Of a stretch of 64,000 bases of DNA, positions 53,431-64,000 are shown one piece after another. Within the stretch, counting starts at the first letter, position 1; each line of letters opens with the position of its first letter. Origin of the DNA: Gymnopus androsaceus JB14 (lineage: Eukaryota; Basidiomycota; Agaricomycetes; Agaricales; Omphalotaceae); NCBI GenBank assembly GCA_009733575.1, contig ML769501.1:62001-126000 (forward strand), read 5' to 3'. A model generated the notes under the pieces. That model made no database searches. It was not told the DNA's origin and was given only the letters and a program-made list of their open reading frames with translations. Both the position numbers and the translations under genes were made by a program.

Positions 53431-55011
53431 CATCAGCAAATTGGCAAAAGTATGGCACGTATGGTGCGTATGATGGTATCAAATCTATGCACGCCATACG
53501 ATCAGTTTCGGAAATTCTCCATACACAGCTAAAATTATCTATACATTGATACACATTTGCTCCCTCCATACTGTCCATACTGTCCATACTCATCTGGTTT
53601 TCATCAATGGGCAGTTTGTACAAGATGTTCAATCATCACTGCAGTAAGCTCTTAGCTAGTTAAGTACTAGTACCAGCTGTTTCATACATAACTATGGCAT
53701 TGGTTTGACTCATGGTCAACTCGGAATATGTTCTCCAAGTCTTGATACTTCAAGTCGATGCTCATACTGTGTCACGGATACTCAATTCTCAACTACTGAG
53801 CGGAAGTTCTGACTTCGGTAAAATTTGAAGTGCGGCGCGCGGCGCAGTTACGATCACGAGATGCCATTGATACGTCGGAGTTTCAATAATTTGCGTGATG
53901 GTTCAATTTTGTTCGATTTTTTCACCCTCTCTTCCACCGTCATCATCCGCCGTTTCTTTCGAGCTCAACAAAAAATTAGCGTAACCTCCATTACTGCTCT
54001 TCTAATGGCCTACTTTCCTAACCAACAATCGCTCCTACGAGTTCCAAACCCGCCTCCGACAACTGAACAACGAATGCTTTTCTTATTATGCTCGTTCGCC
54101 GTGTCCTTATAGGTTCTTTGATGAGTTTTCATTATAGTATCAAAATATTCTACCTTCTTGTGTGTAGATACCATTGCCATACATTCTCCCTGTTCCCGAC
54201 AAGCCTTCCATGCAACTCACACTAGGTTCTCTTTGTAGCAAGCAGACAGTGCAGGTACTCTGCGACAACCTGGCACTCTTGGGCCATTCAAAGTCTAATC
54301 CTTGCATGAGTTAGCTCTCTGTGTTTGCCGTGTGCTTTTATTCCTGTGCTATTTATTTCTTCATTTGCTAATTGCTCATTTTGCAGTATCTTTGGGCGCT
54401 CCGCACTTTCAAACCTGGCTATAATGTGATTTCCAGCAATTTGAGTCGGTGAACAAGATGCAGCCAGTGGTATTGAGTAGTACAAGAAGAGGAAGAGGGA
54501 TGTGAGTGATTTTTTACCTTTTTCTGGTTTTCCGGGTGCTAACGGGTGCATGGAATATAGATCGAGCAGCTAGGAAGAACATTAGAGGAAATGTAGAGGA
54601 ATGCTGTCAAATTCAAGTGGGGCTTGTTGTTCAACCGTGTACGTTTCTCATACTTTTTCGCATTGCTTATTCTAACTATTTTTCTGCAAAGTGTTCGAAC
54701 GCGTTAATGGGCGGTTGCGGGTATTGCTCGGGAGGTTGGTGTATTTCTACTGCTTGCCATGTATCTACTTTCGATGTAATATTGTTAATGCAATTCCATT
54801 TACTGTTATTTCTATTGTGTGCCCGGTGCAATATACGGTATGGGATTATGGTGAATGGAGAATGGGGAGGTATGGAATGTATGGAAAAGTTGGTATGGGA
54901 GGTATGGAGAACTGGGTATGGGATGTATAAATTTTATGCACCCTCCGATTCCCCATACATGTATGAATGTATAGAGTATGCATACTCCATACATTTGCCA
55001 ACTTGCTGATG
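53431..55011. mobile_element. CATCAG-end element with non-transposon cargo
   Basis: Starts CATCAGCAAATTGGCAAAAG and ends CATTTGCCAACTTGCTGATG; CA is duplicated (53429-53430, 55012-55013). The subterminal parts contain CCATACTGTCCATACTG and GGTATGGGAGGTATGG repeats. The 1 kb in between is more complex and coding-like in places (for example SYEFQTRLRQLNNECFSYYA near 54033), with possible introns, but no intact gene or family was recognised. It may be captured host sequence. Confidence 0.7.
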
Positions 55012-55189
55012 CACTACAAATCCTTAAAACTACAATTCTCTTCCCATCACTCACAAATTACTCCTTCAACACAATCCCCAACCTATATCATGTCCTGAAA
55101 CAACAATGATAGAGAGAAGATTGATTGGAAGTGAGTCACTCTTACCCCTATAAAGGAGAACAAAGACGGCTCAAATAACTACAATGAGT

Positions 55190-56713
55190 TCCGGACAAAA
55201 TCAACTCTCAAACTTGACACTGCCAGTTACTGGAAGTTCATAGATGGTCCAGAATACAAGCCTCCTATAATCCCCAAACTCCAGACCAGCAGACAAATCA
55301 AGGGATTAGATGACCAAGGGAGAAAAGCCACTGTGCAGATCCCTGGTAACGGAACACTGGTCTAAGCCGCAAGGGAGGAAGCTAAGGGCTAGCTTGAAGG
55401 GGACAAGAAAACATTAGCCACCATTGTAAAAGCTGTCCCTGTCCAGAAGCTGTATGTTGTACAAGGTGCCTGAATGCTCACACAGCGTGGTTTGCACTGC
55501 AGAATGAGTACAAACCTGCAAACAGTCTCACCACCATTGCCATAAAGCAGCAAATCATTGGGAACAGCTGCAATGGAGACAATGTGGTTCTCTGACTCCA
55601 AATGATGATTCAGCTATATGGGAGGCTCCACAATGCAGACCCCAAGATGATGCCTGATTTGGAGTTTGCAAAGCACCTCATCATGCTGATGTCAAATCAA
55701 GACTCATGGAGATACTGTCAAGACAACCTGCAAAAGCAGATGAGAGAAGGGGAGGCATCAGGAAAACCTCTAACATCAGTGCAAGTCATCTGACAGCTGC
55801 AGATGGAGGAGATCGAGAGAGGCATTGCTCCATTGGTAGCATCCATTAACACAATAGTGGCAATAGGGAAAGAAAAAGAGAAGGAAAAGGGAAGGAACGT
55901 GCCATAGCCAGAGTCTACATGGCAAATCCTGAATTTGCAGCCAATTCTACCCCTAATGACTTCAAGCATCAGTCAAATAGAAACGAGCAAAAAGGGAAAC
56001 CATACCCATCCAGAAATCAATCCAATCCCAACCTCATCTGTGACAACTCCTACCGCCTATTCCCTATCAGCCATACTAAAACGGAATGCTTTGTATATGG
56101 AGGAGGCAAAGTGGGCCAATACCCCCCACACTTCAGGGGCTCAAAGGACCTGCACCTCTCACCTGAAGCTAGGGCCGCTGCACAAAGTAAGAAAACCATT
56201 GAGAGAGTGAAGGCCAAACAAAACTGACCATCGGAGCACGTAACAATTGCGGAGGAAGGGAGTCCCAGTTGACACATGGCAACTGCCAACTGCGGAAACA
56301 CAACTGAGGAAGAGGTGTCCAAGATTCTGGGCCAAGTTGAAGACAGCTTCACATTCATGGTGAGTGTCAAGGGAGACACAATTGACAATGACAAGATCAA
56401 TATAAACAAAGAAATCTTCATCAATGCAGCCACACTGAATGTTGATATACCTCCTGACAACTCCATCAACCATGATACAGGTGCCACCAGACACATCTTC
56501 CACAACAAAAGACTGTTCCATGACTATACGGAACTGGAAACCCCTCTCAATGTCCACGGATTTGGGTCAAAACTATCCACCATTGCAGTCAGGCAAGGGA
56601 CTATCATCCTCAAGGCCAAGCTTGGGAGTTCAGTCAGGAATTTCTCCCTATCCAACATCCTCCATATTCCTTTGGCCCAATGCAACCTCATATCTGGTTC
56701 AAGAATTGACTGA
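55190..56713 (+). pseudogene. Copia 2 GAG and protease region (decayed)
   Basis: Pieces in order: TASYWKFIDG near 55220; WFALQNEYKPANSLTTIA (GAG core) near 55490; LYGRLHNADPKMMPDLEFAK (55612 onward), then a TGA after LTSVQVI. The zinc knuckle is eroded (KTECFVYGGG-KVGQYPP matches the post-knuckle sequence of copia 1). The protease motif DTGATRHIFHNK is near 56470, and the following IIL...LSNILHIPLAQCNLIS is typical of copia. Stops at 55791-55793, 56225-56227 and 56711-56713 break the frame. Confidence 0.7.
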
Positions 56714-56962
56714 AAGGGAGTCAGTACTCAAACTGGAGACAGGAAAATCACCTACTACAATGCTAAGAACATTGCCTTCGCCCTTGGCTCCATTGTATGG
56801 GACCTATACCAGATGGGTGTAACTCTGATAGAAGCAACAACACCCGGTACGGCCATGACCCTGACATCATTGCAACCAATGGTGATTGCAGGGATGGTAC
56901 CTGACATTATGGCACTGTTTGGTCCTAGTTCAGAATCCAAGATGGCCAAACAAGTGGGTTTA

Positions 56963-57248
56963 CATCAGGAAAATGTGTTTGAGCCTTGGATGACCTGAGG
57001 TGACCTCATGATAGCTTAAAAGACACTCAGGTCTCCTAGGTGACTTAGGTTACCTAGGCTCCTTTAGGATGGCCTAGGAATTATGGGGTAGACTTTGAAC
57101 AACTTGGGCCACCTGAGACAACCTGAGAAGACCTGAAAAAACCTGAGGAAACCTGAGGAAACCTGAAAAAGCCTGGAGAAACCTCAGGCAGCCTAGGTTA
57201 TCCCAAGTCTGGGCCATTTTCATGAAGTCCAGAATATTTTTGCTGATG
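56963..57248. mobile_element. CATCAG-end MITE, first of a back-to-back pair
   Basis: Starts CATCAGGAAAATGTGTTTG and ends AATATTTTTGCTGATG; flanked by TA (56961-56962 and 57249-57250). The interior consists of ACCTGAGG-type short repeats. No ORF. Confidence 0.75.
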
Positions 57249-57250
57249 TA

Positions 57251-58252
57251 CATCAGCAAAAATGGTCTGTGCCTAGGATAACCTTAGTGGCCACCCTAAA
57301 ATGGCCTGGGCAACCTAAGCAACTCGGGTGACCTGGGTGACCTAGGAATTTGCTCAAATCATAAGACAAATTGGACAAACTTGATGGGGCCATGTGGGGG
57401 CCAAAGCACAACCTGAGTACAATCAGAGTACCACCTGAGTCCAGCCTGATTGCATCCTGAGGATTTCTGAGGATTGGATTCCTGAGGTGTCCTGGAGTGT
57501 CCTGAGGTAGCCTGAGAGGCCTGGGAAGCCTGAGGGAGCCTGAAACTTCATTGAAACTAGAGTTATAAGCTAAATAACTACAGTGCACTAATACATTAAA
57601 CTACAATGTGTATAAATAACATTAAAGAACAGTAGACAATCCGATTACTTAGATTTATCTACATATAATTTCGTAAAATAAGCGCCCAAATAAGCGCCGA
57701 ACTGCGCGGGCACCTGTGAGCTGCGTACAATGAAAACCATGATTGATAGACTCAAATCAGTTTCATCAAGAGTCAACAGTTGACATTGGAAATTTAGTAT
57801 ACTTAGAACTTAAGTCAAAATAACATACACAAGGCATTCTAAGTCATAAGTTAAGACTAGTAAGATGTTAATAAGTCTTGGAAATGAGTATAATTTGAGA
57901 AATTAAATGAGTTCAATAAGGTATCAAGATTTGAGTAGTGTAAGTGTAGAAACTAAGTTACAAAAATACAGTTGAATGTCAAAGTAGGGAATGTTTTTAG
58001 GCTCTGTAGCTCAAGTAAATGTTACTTCAGGCTGTCTCAGGCTTCTCAGGTAGCCTCAGGCTCCTTAGGTATCCTAAGGTATCCCAGGACACCTCAGGAA
58101 CCCTCAGGATACCCTAGGAACCCTCAGAAAACCTAGGAAAAGGGCTAAAACTTTGGACACCTGGGAGGCCTAAGTGTCCTGGAGTCCTAAGAGACCTAGG
58201 TATCCTCACATACCCTCAGGTCATTCCAAGGCCCAAACCATTTTTGCTGATG
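57251..58252. mobile_element. CATCAG-end element, second of the pair (1.0 kb)
   Basis: Starts CATCAGCAAAAATGGTCTG and ends AAACCATTTTTGCTGATG; flanked by TA (57249-57250 and 58253-58254), sharing the left TA with its neighbour. Both ends carry 200-300 bp of CCTGAGG/CCTAGG short repeats; the middle 400 bp is AT-rich and non-coding. Confidence 0.75.
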
Positions 58253-58254
58253 TA

Positions 58255-59010
58255 CCACCATCTAATGGGCCATCTAGATGTTAAAGGCCTCAAGTGCTCT
58301 ACAACTGGACTTCCCATTGATGCGGTGGAGGTCAAGAATTGCCATATCTGTGCATTGGCCAATATCAAACGGCTACCTTTCCCTTGACAATCTCATACAT
58401 GAGCCAATTGTCCTCTTTTTTGTATGCATTCTGATATTTGTGGTCCTCTCCCTCTCAGTTATGGCTCTTTTTGTTACTTCATAATCTTTGTAGACAACCA
58501 CTCGTGTTATATCTGGATATTCTTCCTGAAAACCAGAGACAATGCTGTGAAAGCCTTCAATGAATTCTGCCTGGCAGCAGAACAATACCTAGGATACCCT
58601 GTGTCTGTCTTGAGGGTGTAAAACACTCCCAAACTAATATCTGGAGCATTCAAATCTTACTGCAAGAAGGTGGGAATTTTGTATCCGAAACCTATACCCA
58701 ACACTCACCAGCAGAATGACGTTGCCAAGTGTACCATTCAAACTATCAAGTTCATGATGTGTTCCATGCTTGTTGACAGTAATCTCTCTCACTGGTTTTG
58801 GACCCCTATCAGCCCAAGCTGGAGTCCACATCAAGAACCAAGTTCCTCATTCCTCACTACCTCTGGAGAAGACTCCTTTTGAGGCAATCCTGAGGAAACG
58901 CGCTGACATATCTCACATCTGCCCATTTGGCGCGCTAGTCACATCAAGGAAGTCCGACTCGGACTCCTTGAACAAGGTTATAGAACAAGGATAGGAAGGC
59001 CATTTTGTGG
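58255..59010 (+). pseudogene. Copia 2 pre-integrase and integrase (decayed)
   Basis: HHLMGHLDVKGLKC and NCHICALANIKRLPF form the His/Cys pre-integrase motif, starting right at the TIR insertion point. Then MHSDICGPLPLSYGSFCYFI and FVDNHSCYIWIFFL form the integrase core. NTHQQNDVAKCTIQT stands where NGVAER is expected, so the catalytic glutamate reads lysine. Stops and shifts occur at about 58386, 58619 and 58880. Confidence 0.7.
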
Positions 59011-59494
59011 GTTACGCACGGGATTCAAAAGGCTACCTCATCTACTTCGCTCACTCCCAAACTGTGCAAGCCTGTCACAATGTTGTATTCCATGGCTTCC
59101 CCACTTCCCTCCCTATTCTTCAACCTTCAGAGCTTCTCTGAGATGATATCCCATCCGAATTAGAACATTGTTACCATGATGCTGAATGTGAAGGTGAACA
59201 CTTCCTGTCCAGCTTTGAAAGTCCACAAGTTGGCACCAAAAGTCCACAAGTATGGCAAGTCAAGTCCACAAGATGGCAACTCGGACATGTGAGTAAAGAC
59301 TCACTATCCTGAGATCTACCTCTAAATCTGATAGACCACAGAGTCGAACCACAAGATGGTATAACACATAGTGAACCACAAGATGGTACACCATTGAATG
59401 TGTAAGCAGACAAAATATATTTGTATTGAACTACAAGACCTAACTACCTAAACAGTCCAGATGTCGAAATGGAAGATGGCACCAGACATGGTAC
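59011..59494 (+). other. Copia 2 integrase C-terminal region and linker (decayed)
   Basis: GHFVGYARDSKGYLIY (near 59000-59050) belongs to the integrase C-terminal domain. The region after it is the variable linker, including several diverged direct repeats of CCACAAG(A/T)(A/T)GG near 59225-59390. No intact frame. Confidence 0.5.
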
Positions 59495-60461
59495 TTGGAT
59501 CCGCAGACTCCCTGCCCAATACATTGTAAACCATGTCGGTACCTTGGACAAGGGGAGCCGCATTTGAACCTACTCAAACACATCCTCCATACTAACAAAG
59601 AACTCAAAATTGAATGTGATAGGTCCAACTTCCCACTTCTTGCCCAGAGCTTCATCAGATCAGAGATAAACTATGCCGGAGCCACTCTCACTGAACTGAT
59701 TGATGATGCAGAAGAAAAGGACCCACAACTGGTACAGGAAGCCCAGTTGTCCGTGTACTGGACATATTGGCTGGCAGCTATCTATGAAAAACTGGAATCA
59801 CTGAAGGAAAAGGGTGTTTATGAAGAAGTTGACAAACTGCCTCAGGGAAGGAAGGCAATAGGCTCAAAATGGGTTCTACAAATCAAACAGGACAAAGATG
59901 GTCTCATAGCTCGTTTTAAAGCCAGACTAGTTGCAAAGGGATTCACACAGATACCTGGTCAAGACTTCACTTACACTTTTGCACCTGTCACCCACTGGGA
60001 ATCAATGCGGACCATACTTGCCCTAGTTGCTGAACATGACATGGAACTTTGACAAATAGATGTCAAGACAGCATACCTAAATAGTCTGCTAGACAAAGAA
60101 ATCTACATGCGGAAACCGTCAATTGCATCAATTGCTGGATCTGGCTACTGGAGACTTCAAAAGGGACTGTATGGTCTCAAGCAATCTGGTGAACAATGGT
60201 ACCAAGAACTGAATTCAAAGCTTGAGACCACAGGCTTCAAATGCACTGAGTCTGACTGGAGCATTTATACTCAAACAAACAGATCACATTGGTCATATAT
60301 AAACAACCAGTGTGGACAACATGCTTATAGCATTGACATCTAAACAAGAATCTGATGCAGTCATTAATGCCCTCACATTGCTCTTTGAAATCACTGACAA
60401 TGGCAGTCCGAACTTCCATCTGGGATGTGGCATCTCGCGTGACAGACAGTCTCGCACCTTG
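59495..60461 (+). pseudogene. Copia 2 reverse transcriptase (truncated)
   Basis: GVYEEVDKLPQGRKAIGSKW, RLVAKGFTQIPGQDFTYTFA and (after TGA 60050-60052) QIDVKTAYLNSLLDKEIYM, then LQKGLYGLKQSGEQWYQEL. These are the canonical copia RT blocks, and the first catalytic Asp (QID) is kept. Further stops follow near 60340 before homology (LGCGISRDRQSRTL) ends at the LTR of the minus-strand element (60462). Confidence 0.8.
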
Positions 60462-60801
60462 TAAAGCTGAGTCTCGTGTGTGCGTGAGACGAGCTTCAAG
60501 TTTGTGGGGGCTAATCGCAGCTGTTTGCACAAGTGGGGGACAAGATGGGGATCAAAAAGATAGATTATTCTTGTTGTTACAGTTAGTGTATATACAAAAA
60601 CGTCGAGCGTTTGACACACCGGCGTATAGGAGTCAAGTAAGTAATAGCTTGAGTCTCGGCGAGACCGAGACTCAGTATGTAAGTAGATCGTTCAGTGTTT
60701 ATGTACAACGTAAGTAAACCGTAAGTACAGTAAGTCCGTCTTGTCAAGTCCGAAGGACTTGTCGCAACTCATACGCGTACAGACGCGTGTGAGGCGCGAC
60801 A
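60462..60801 (-). repeat. 3' LTR of the minus-strand element
   Basis: Limits are TGTAAAGCTG (plus-strand left edge) and GGCGCGACA (right edge), the complementary TG/CA pattern. Inside, inverted blocks such as GAGTCTCGGCGAGACCGAGACTC near 60650 form a hairpin. The partner LTR lies beyond the window. Confidence 0.65.
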
Positions 60802-60945
60802 CCCCCTCTCCACTTTAAAAGAAAAATGGGGGGAAAGCAAAAAGAAAAGAAAAAAGAAAGAAAAAAAACAACGGAAAGAACAATATTTGAATACCAAAAT
60901 ATAACTCACTAAAAACTAACGGCAACTACAGAACCAGAAATCAAA

Positions 60946-62061
60946 TCAACAAGACAAACTACCAAAAGCTTCCGGCGCCACCAATGAATTGTCGAAAATG
61001 TCGTTGAGGCCTGGAACTGTGAGGCGAGACGTCCTAGAGGAAAACGGGGCCTCATATGGGCAGGACGGATAATGGGAAGAACGGAATGTGATATCGCGGG
61101 AACTTCCGTCGTATCCTTCAAAAACATCGAGAGTCGCCAAAACTGACGACGGGAATACTTCAGCCACTTGATTCGACACCGGCGGGATTGATAAAACCCG
61201 ACTCGTCGCTGTATCTCGAGGCTTCCCATCCGTCTTCATCACCACCAACCAATGTGCACGATTCGAAGAGATAACCCTGTCCATTTTACCGGGAGGAACA
61301 AGGAGACATTTGATTTGGCTGATCTCAATTCCGTGCCACGCAATGAGGGATGACTTGTCGTGAGCTTCGGTATATTGACCAGCAGGAGCAAACGAGAGCA
61401 GAATGAATGGGAGTGGAATTGAATCAAGGACTGGCAAATTTTCGCCGGGATCGAATGGTTATTGTTGAATAATGCGGAATTTTTCGAGTAGCATTGAAGG
61501 AACTGGCTCAGGATGCTGATGTACTGGCTCGCAATGCATTTTGGAAGCATTGTAATTGGAAAACGAATTTTCATTCGGGATTAATGGATGTGATTCACGA
61601 GTAATGGCGAGGTTGAATAAGATGAGACTGCCTACTAGATTTCGTCGAACCGGCTTGTCTCGAGCCACCGACACAGCAGGACCCTCGAGACCAGTCTCGT
61701 ATACCTGCTCGTTGAATGAGAGGAATGCGGGAACATGGGAGAAAGAATGAGAGAAACAATATGAGAAACGATCCGGACACGGAACCGGACCGATGTTCTC
61801 GGATCGAAATCCGATTGATATGTCGGCAACGGATATGTTGCCGTGAAGATTTCCCAAATCGGGAATAAGTCTCTCTTCATCCATATCAACTACGACGAGA
61901 GCTTCCTCCACGTCTAGCACCTCGTTCAACTGCACTCTCATGGGCGCTACGCTTTCCTCGACTCGTTCAACGGCGAGAAAAGCATCATCTCTATCTCGCG
62001 ACCCATCGAACTTGGTTTGCGTGGGCGGTGGATTTTCTTCAAGCATATATACCACCCCCAC
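60946..62061 (-). pseudogene. C-terminal ORFs of the minus-strand element
   Basis: Two overlapping frames: 62061-61459 (MLEENPPPTQTKFDGSRDRD..., acidic, with VEEALVVVDMDEERLIPDLG) and 61437-60946 (FILLSFAPAGQYTEAHDKSS, WHGIEISQIKCLLVPPGKMD, with VFPSSVLATLDVFEGYDGS). The first overlaps the protease frame, so a frame change or a deletion joint lies near 62000. No known domain was recognised with confidence; they may be the remains of the polyprotein end after loss of RT and integrase. Confidence 0.4.
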
Positions 62062-62594
62062 GTCGTTTTAGGAGCTCGCCATTCTCGCTCATCCAGTTTT
62101 TGAAACTTCGGTGGCTCTCGCGGAACAGTTGGAATTGTGACGATCTTCTCGGTGTTGGGATCGGTAATCGTAATGTGTTGGTCTCCGGATAGGAAGCTCT
62201 GAGTACGAGCTTGGGTGAGAACTTCGAAGGGACGGCCTAGGAGAACGTCGTAGGCGGGAGAATTGACTATGTGGACTTGAAGGATGGCGGTTACATCGCC
62301 AAAACGAAACGGTATGTCCCTGGCGATTCCCAACATCCAATCCGTCTTACCATTGGCACTTTGTAGAGGGATACAACGCGTGGGGTCGAACATCAACCCC
62401 AACGCATTGCACGCTGCCACCGACATGGCAATGATACTACAGCCCCAGTCCGTAATACAATGGACGGGGCGTTCTCCAACGACTGCCATGACCCCTCGAA
62501 TGGAAGTCGACTCTTGACCAACATAAATCCTTTCTCCTTCCGTGAGCTCCTTCTGCTCATTCATGAAGACCTCTAGGACTTCCTCTGTTCCCAT
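61947..62594 (-). pseudogene. Retropepsin-type aspartic protease
   Basis: ERIYVGQESTSIRGVMAVVG leads to HCITDWGCSIIAMSVAACNA, then GLMFDP, LQSANGKTDWMLGIARDIPF and PAYDVLLGRPFEVL. This is the pattern of Ty3/gypsy proteases of Agaricomycetes (LLGRPF is the flap-distal landmark). The catalytic triplet reads Asp-Trp-Gly instead of Asp-Ser/Thr-Gly, a single base change (TCG to TGG). The protein would cleave the polyprotein inside virus-like particles; with this change it is probably inactive. Confidence 0.65.
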
Positions 62595-62720
62595 CTGCGG
62601 AAACGGGAGTGCATCCGTAACATTGATAACAGCCTCTGGTGATGCTGGAGAGGAGCTCTGCCAACTCAGCAGGTACGTTGGCTCCTCTATCTCAAGGAGG
62701 TTTCCATCGACACCAATTCG

Positions 62721-63957
62721 TCAACTCGTCATGCCTTCTTTAACCTTCTTTCTGTACTCTGGGGCTATAGCTAACAAATCTTCCTGTCTGATAGATACCA
62801 GACTTGACAAACCTGCTTGGACAACTCTTCCTACAGCAGCTTCCGTCTTGATTGGAGTGCGGTAATGGAAGTTACGTGAATTATCTTTTGGAGGAACACC
62901 AACCGTTCTCTCTTGTGGGGGAACGTAGTTCGGAGGGAGCTTGCCTATGATTGGCTTTGGAACACACACTGGACCAGGTGCAGGAACAGAAGGGAAATGC
63001 TCGGAAGGAGGAGAAATAGGAGCTTTGGGTTTGGACCGTTGTTCAGGTACGTCTTCATTTGCCTTATCTCTAGCAGCTTGACGAGTCTCGATTTTGAACA
63101 GCAACTGACGGATTGCTTCTTCTTCAAGTTCTCCTTTGAAACTGCCCGGATTGACTGCTGCAGCCATGTACGCCGACGCTTTCTCCATCATTGACGGACC
63201 CTGAAAACCCTTCACCGTATACCTCGAGTGAACTCCAACGTCCATGCCTCCGAACGGGTTTGATTCTTCCATTCGAGATTCCCACATCCAGGATTTCTCG
63301 GATGGATGGTCCTTGAAATAGCACTCGAAGCGCTGCTTCAAGGTACCTTTGGTGTATCTCTGGTTTCGAGGAAGACACTGACCACCTCTCAGCTGGACGA
63401 ACCCATTGGCATCCCTCTCGACTCGACCCTGGGTGACCCACTCACACAAATCTACGCAATCGTCGAACTTAGGACTGTCGCAGTCATCCCAAAAACACCT
63501 ATTTAAACGATTTGGCTTTGGCGGATGGTTGCCCCTGGACGAATTACCGTCTCCTTTTGATGCCATCTGCACCATCAACTGTGCTAGTGAGGAGACCGTT
63601 TGCGTGAGCTGGTCCAATTTGGACTCGGTGGGTTTGGCTTTTGGAATGACCACGACGGTGATGGAGGATATGGGGGCCACCGAGTGGTCCCCAACGCTAA
63701 AATTTCCACCTATCACGGTGGTCGATGCGTCAGAGAGGAGGAAATCGATGGCCTTGCGTAATTTGGTAAGTGAGTACACTTGACCTTTTGTCTTCTTTGG
63801 GAATGACACTTGCAAATGTGTATCTAGACGAATGCGGATGGAATCAGGGAACGCCTGCACATAGAAGCTAGCAACTTGGACCCGGATAGGATACCATGCT
63901 CCTGAAGGGAATCGGCTACAATGGAGAACTTTCAGTGGTAAGTACCGAGTTCCTTAC
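62721..63957 (-). CDS. Gag of the minus-strand gypsy-like element (N-terminus uncertain)
   Basis: The frame is open from about 63957 down to the stop at 62721 (TGA on the minus strand); stops lie just upstream of 63957, so the true start is unclear and may involve an intron or an upstream exon. Features: WYPIRVQVASFYVQAFPDSI, a short coiled stretch KLDQLTQTVSSLAQLMVQMA, the cysteine pair region CFWDDCDSPKFDDCVDLCEW (a C-x4-C...C-x3-C arrangement resembling a zinc motif), FVQLRGGQCLPRN, and a proline-rich C-terminus ending KVKEGMTS. This matches the gag part of gag-protease polyproteins in mushroom gypsy elements. The protease frame follows after about 125 bp. Confidence 0.6.
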
Positions 63958-64000
63958 TATTCGATATTCCTGATTTAGCGAACTCGCTGACCACTTTCTT

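Larger units (their letters stand above)
53108..60461 (+). mobile_element. Copia LTR retrotransposon 2 (decayed, multiply interrupted)
   Basis: The 5' LTR is about 53108-53367, followed by the half-tRNA primer site GGTTATGGGCCC (53368-53379). The body carries GAG, protease, integrase and RT pieces in copia order. It is interrupted by TIR elements at 53431-55011, 56963-57248 and 57251-58252, and cut at 60461 by a minus-strand gypsy-like element, so RNase H and the 3' LTR are missing. The coding region is far more decayed than copia 1. Confidence 0.75.
60462..64000 (-). mobile_element. Ty3/gypsy-like element on the minus strand (5' end outside window)
   Basis: The 3' LTR is 60462-60801 (on the minus strand it starts TGTCGCGCC after a purine tract GAGAGGGGG and ends TTTACA). 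Reading leftward from the window edge, it encodes gag (about 63957-62721) and an aspartic protease (62594-61947), then a further frame down to 60946. RT, RNase H and integrase are absent between the protease and the LTR, so it appears to be a deletion derivative. It is inserted in the RT region of copia 2. Confidence 0.7.

Overview
The window is eukaryotic and looks like a basidiomycete, most likely an Agaricomycete mushroom-forming fungus. The evidence is a set of GT-AG introns of about 40-95 nt, micro-exons, a Plavaka-type DNA transposase, hAT and Copia elements of the kind common in Agaricomycetes, and copia leaders that match the anticodon arm of initiator tRNA-Met. There are no operons, bacterial ribosome sites or CRISPR arrays. 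Species cannot be named from sequence alone. One run of N (40566-40682) marks an assembly gap.

Layout. 1-656 holds the 3' end of a BCS1-like AAA-ATPase gene. 657-9530 is gene-free repeat territory: a 776-bp fold-back, an inverted LTR-like pair, a hAT-type MITE with a clean 8-bp target duplication, a decayed copia fragment broken by a hAT 5' half, and several MITEs, some nested. 9833-12837 carries two small spliced genes: a predicted secreted protein (minus strand) and an unknown acidic/charged protein (plus strand). 15232-20929 is one full-length Plavaka transposon. Its transposase gene is inactivated by two TGA codons and by a 1,060-bp hAT insertion. 21.5-23.7 kb contains a tRNA-derived SINE-like segment and shorter elements sharing the Plavaka ends, one inserted inside another. 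24.6-34.4 kb is a battered host-gene island: a type-B carboxylesterase gene truncated by a TIR element, a hAT 3' half, an inverted esterase scrap, an intact four-exon cupin-like secreted protein gene between long inverted repeats, and a second esterase pseudogene. 34467-64000 is a stack of nested LTR elements: copia 1, a non-coding repeat X in two copies, a gag-only element, a non-autonomous LTR element with an unrecognised 794-codon ORF, copia 2 (itself hit by four insertions), and an Ty3/gypsy-like element on the minus strand running off the right edge.

Two themes recur. First, about a dozen elements of very different interior share the terminus CATCAG(C/G)AAAA, and most show a 2-bp target duplication. 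Only the 15232-20929 copy encodes a transposase, so a single Plavaka system may have mobilised the whole clan. Second, many premature stops are TGA at positions best explained by CGA arginine codons, which points to CpG C-to-T decay of repeats. Probable live host genes are few: the BCS1-like gene, the two small genes near 10 and 12.5 kb, and the cupin-like gene near 30.7 kb.
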